Shown here: one piece after another, positions 61,738-64,000 of the stretch
How positions within the stretch are numbered: position 1 is the first letter of the stretch
Layout: the number at the start of each line of letters is the position of its first letter
Assembly: GCA_025403435.1 (NCBI GenBank)
Contig: CM046353.1
Span: forward strand, 14,556,836 to 14,620,835
Source of the DNA: Artocarpus heterophyllus
Lineage: Eukaryota; Streptophyta; Magnoliopsida; Rosales; Moraceae
Reading direction: 5' to 3'
DNA length: 64,000 nucleotides
Position numbers and translations under genes: made by a program
The notes under the pieces: model-generated
Databases searched by the model: none
The model's input: only the letters and a program-made list of their open reading frames with translations
What the model was told of the DNA's origin: nothing

Positions 61738-62674
61738 GTTGTCATCGGTCAAATTATGGTTGACCAAGTAGTTTGACTTGAAGGACTTGGGTGAGGCTAA
61801 TTTTGTTCTCGATATCCAGTTCTTTTGGGATAGGAAGAACGAAATGATAGCTTTGTCCTAGGCCGGCTACATAGATAAAATTCTTAAGAGGTTTGCAATG
61901 CAGGATTCCAAGAAAGGTGGGCAACCATCTAGGTCTGGAATTACTCTTTCTAAGAAAGACTCTCCAAAGTCTTATGAAGAAAGAGAATACATGAAGAAAG
62001 TGCCTTATGCTTCGGCAGTGGGTAGTCTCATGTATGCCATGCTTTGCACACGACCAGATATTAGTTACGCGGTCGAGATTGTAAGTCGATTTCAAGTGGA
62101 TCCAGGACCGAACCATTGGGTTGCGGTAAAGCATATTTTCAAGTACCTAAGAAGGACTCGAGGGTATATGCTTGTATATTCGGGTGAGGACTTGACTCCT
62201 CTAGGATATACTGATTCAGATTTTCAATCCTGTCTGGATTCTAAGAAATCGACTTCAGGTTTTGTGTTTACTCTAGGCGATGGTGCCATTAGTTGGAGAA
62301 GTGTGAAGCAAGATTGCACTTCGGATTCAACGATGGAGGCCGAGTATGTGACAGCTAGTGATGCTTCGAAAGAAGCAGTGTGGCTCCGCAAGTTCCTTGG
62401 GGATCTTGAGGTTATTCCTGGTATGGATAACGCGGTATCACTAGACTGTGATAATAGTGTTGCGGTAGCTAATGCTAAGGAACCAAGATTTCACAAGAAG
62501 AGTAAGCATATTGATCGGAAGTATCATGTGATAAAGGACTTCATTGAGGGCATGCATGTCATGGCATCAGAGGACAATTTAGCTGATCCATTTACGAAGA
62601 CACTTACTGGGAGAGTCTTCGAGAGGCATATGGAAGCTATGGGGACTCAAGATTTGTCATATTTACTCACTTAG
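61738..62674 (+). pseudogene. Element E reverse transcriptase end and RNase H, right of F
   Basis: Continues the RT directly after the target duplication (VKLWLTKQFDLKDLGEANFV with one TAG each at about 61770 and 61858). It is then open at 61898-62674 through RNase H (KQDCTSDSTMEAEYVTASD, DNSVAVANAKEPRFHKKSKH) to the family's usual end, DLSYLLT. A short in-frame loss near 62560 removes a few residues (GMHVMASEDN). Confidence 0.9.
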
Positions 62675-62685
62675 TGCAAGTGGGG

Positions 62686-64000
62686 ATGTAATAAGTTTTT
62701 GGAGACATTTTTATTAATAAAGAATTTATTCATTATTTATATACCAAATCTTTTCCTCTTTACGTTCATATTTGTTGAATGTATGTTAAGCAAATAATAG
62801 TCTGAGACTGTTGGTCTAAACCTTAAGAATTGGGCATATGATGGATAGATTATGCAGAAGACACGATTCTTAAGGTGATGGTCTAAATCATAAGATTCGC
62901 AATCGAGGGAATAAAGTTGGGCGCTTTATTCATGTAAAGATTGTTATGTTGTCTATATCCCTTTTGGGAGATGGTTTGTCTTGACCATCGGAGGTGGACT
63001 CCGTAAATAAAAACATTGGCACGTTGTCATAGGTGACGATGTGTTGGATCAGGACATAAAGTGAATTGATTTAGATTAATAATTCTGTCTCGGCAAATCA
63101 ATTCACTTTAGACAATCATTTGTATTGTATCTTAATCCTAAGATGAATAGTAGGCCCGTTGTCTTGACTTGTGTCTTTTGATGTACCAAAGGGTGACACC
63201 CACATCTTAATAGTGGTATGCATGCCGGTACGTTGGAGGCATGACTCTTGATAGCGTAGACTTGTTATTCATAGATATGAAATCCATAGCTCCTCTTTAG
63301 GAGTAATGATATCCTCTTTTATGCGTTATCCTGTAATTGGAAAACTAGAGCGCTCAACCATTTGGATACATAGGTGTAACCGAATGGTATACTGTCATTG
63401 GATGGTAAGTTTTCTAATGGTGAGATAATGGAACATAAGATAAAAATAATCAGGAAGGTAAGACAGAACTTGTCCTTAAGCCGATTATGGACTATCATAT
63501 GGGGATACAATACACTATGATATGTCATGGAGACTTAGCTATACGAGCTTTGTAATTCTATGTAGTTCGAGAGTGTAGCTCCAAGCTTTTAGTGGAGTAG
63601 CGTTGGAGTTGATAATTATGAAATGTATATCTGGGATATTGGGTTTCATAATTATCGAGAGCTTGAACTATATAGGTGCATTTGGTCTCCTTTGCTAGCT
63701 CACAACATCCTATAACGACACGGCGTGTTTTTTCAATAATTGGTGACTTATGTCGGATTTATCAGATTGGTTAAAATTTGAAAGAATTAAATAATTCATG
63801 TTTGTTTATCGGTTGAATTAATTTTGAAATAAATTAATTCAAGATAAATTTGTTGAATTATTGGGATCGGATAATTCTTGTCTGTTTATCGGTTGATTTA
63901 ATTTTGGATAAATTAGATCAGGATAAACTTGTAGAATTATTGGGAATTGATTTATTTTCTTAGAGACTATCTAGATAAAGTTGTTTTGATCAGATAACTT
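62686..64000 (+). repeat. Element E 3' LTR, left end deleted, runs off the window
   Basis: Matches the 5' LTR from its about 30th base (ATGTAATAAGTTTTTGGAG). The TGTTAGACATG start and most of the purine tract are missing. The window ends about two thirds into the LTR. Confidence 0.9.

Larger units (their letters stand above)
42521..64000 (+). mobile_element. Element E: Ty1/copia element, A family, split by element F and cut by window end
   Basis: 5' LTR (42521 to about 44512), leader, gag, protease, integrase and RT run to 49128. Element F occupies 49134-61737, then RT and RNase H continue (61738-62674) into a 3' LTR (62686 on) that leaves the window. It is in the same orientation as the ligase gene. 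About 100 bases covering the 5' LTR end and primer site are deleted, and about 33 bases covering the purine tract and 3' LTR start are also lost. E therefore could not be copied by reverse transcription even without F. Confidence 0.92.

Overview
This window is AT-rich plant nuclear DNA, almost certainly from a eudicot. It holds one spliced single-copy gene, with GT-AG introns typical of plants, in a sea of LTR retrotransposons and small DNA transposons. No bacterial gene, rRNA, tRNA gene or CRISPR array was seen. The species cannot be named from the sequence alone.

Layout. 1-4411: intergenic DNA with a MULE-like inverted-repeat element (152-1494) enclosing a GC-rich block, a 190-bp tandem repeat, and nothing recognisable as a gene. 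4412-13927: element A, a full-length Ty1/copia element on the minus strand with 2-kb LTRs, a tRNA-iMet primer site and a 5-bp target duplication. It appears to sit inside an older copia LTR that resumes at 13928. 14895-17907: intergenic DNA with a CACTA-type MITE and a tRNA-derived SINE, both with visible target duplications. 17908-25130: element B, a decayed copy of the A family lacking its 5' LTR. 25131-28050: element C, a piece of a different (Tork/Tnt1-like) copia element on the minus strand, cut off exactly at the end of B's LTR. 28051-30900: intergenic DNA with a degenerate minisatellite and a Tourist-like MITE. 30905-34911: element D, another 5'-truncated copy of the A family. 34912-37997: repeats, a second array resembling the minisatellite, a fold-back element, and the promoter of the host gene.

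Host gene. 37998-42359 (+) is a six-exon gene for a 572-residue 4-coumarate:CoA ligase-like acyl-activating enzyme ending in Ser-Arg-Leu, a peroxisomal import signal. All splice sites keep the reading frame and no stop interrupts it, so it looks functional.

42521-64000 (+): element E, a further A-family copia element that starts 161 bp after the ligase stop codon and runs off the window. Its reverse transcriptase region is split by element F (49134-61737), a 12.6-kb Ty3/gypsy chromovirus (Tekay/Del type, with chromodomain) with 3.2-kb LTRs and a perfect GTTGT target duplication. Both are inactive by inspection: E has lost the primer sites at both LTR junctions, and F has nonsense codons and changed catalytic residues in protease, RT and integrase.

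Most interesting signals. F carries an extra gag-like reading frame upstream of its normal gag, with a very acidic tail and no zinc knuckle. In the A/B/E family, the leader between primer site and gag has four positionally conserved CCTAGG palindromes, three set in or near inverted repeats, plus a cluster of GC-rich TCGGCAGGCCGA-type palindromes that recurs in the LTR just upstream of the TATA box. Conserved splice-like sites flank this whole structured segment.
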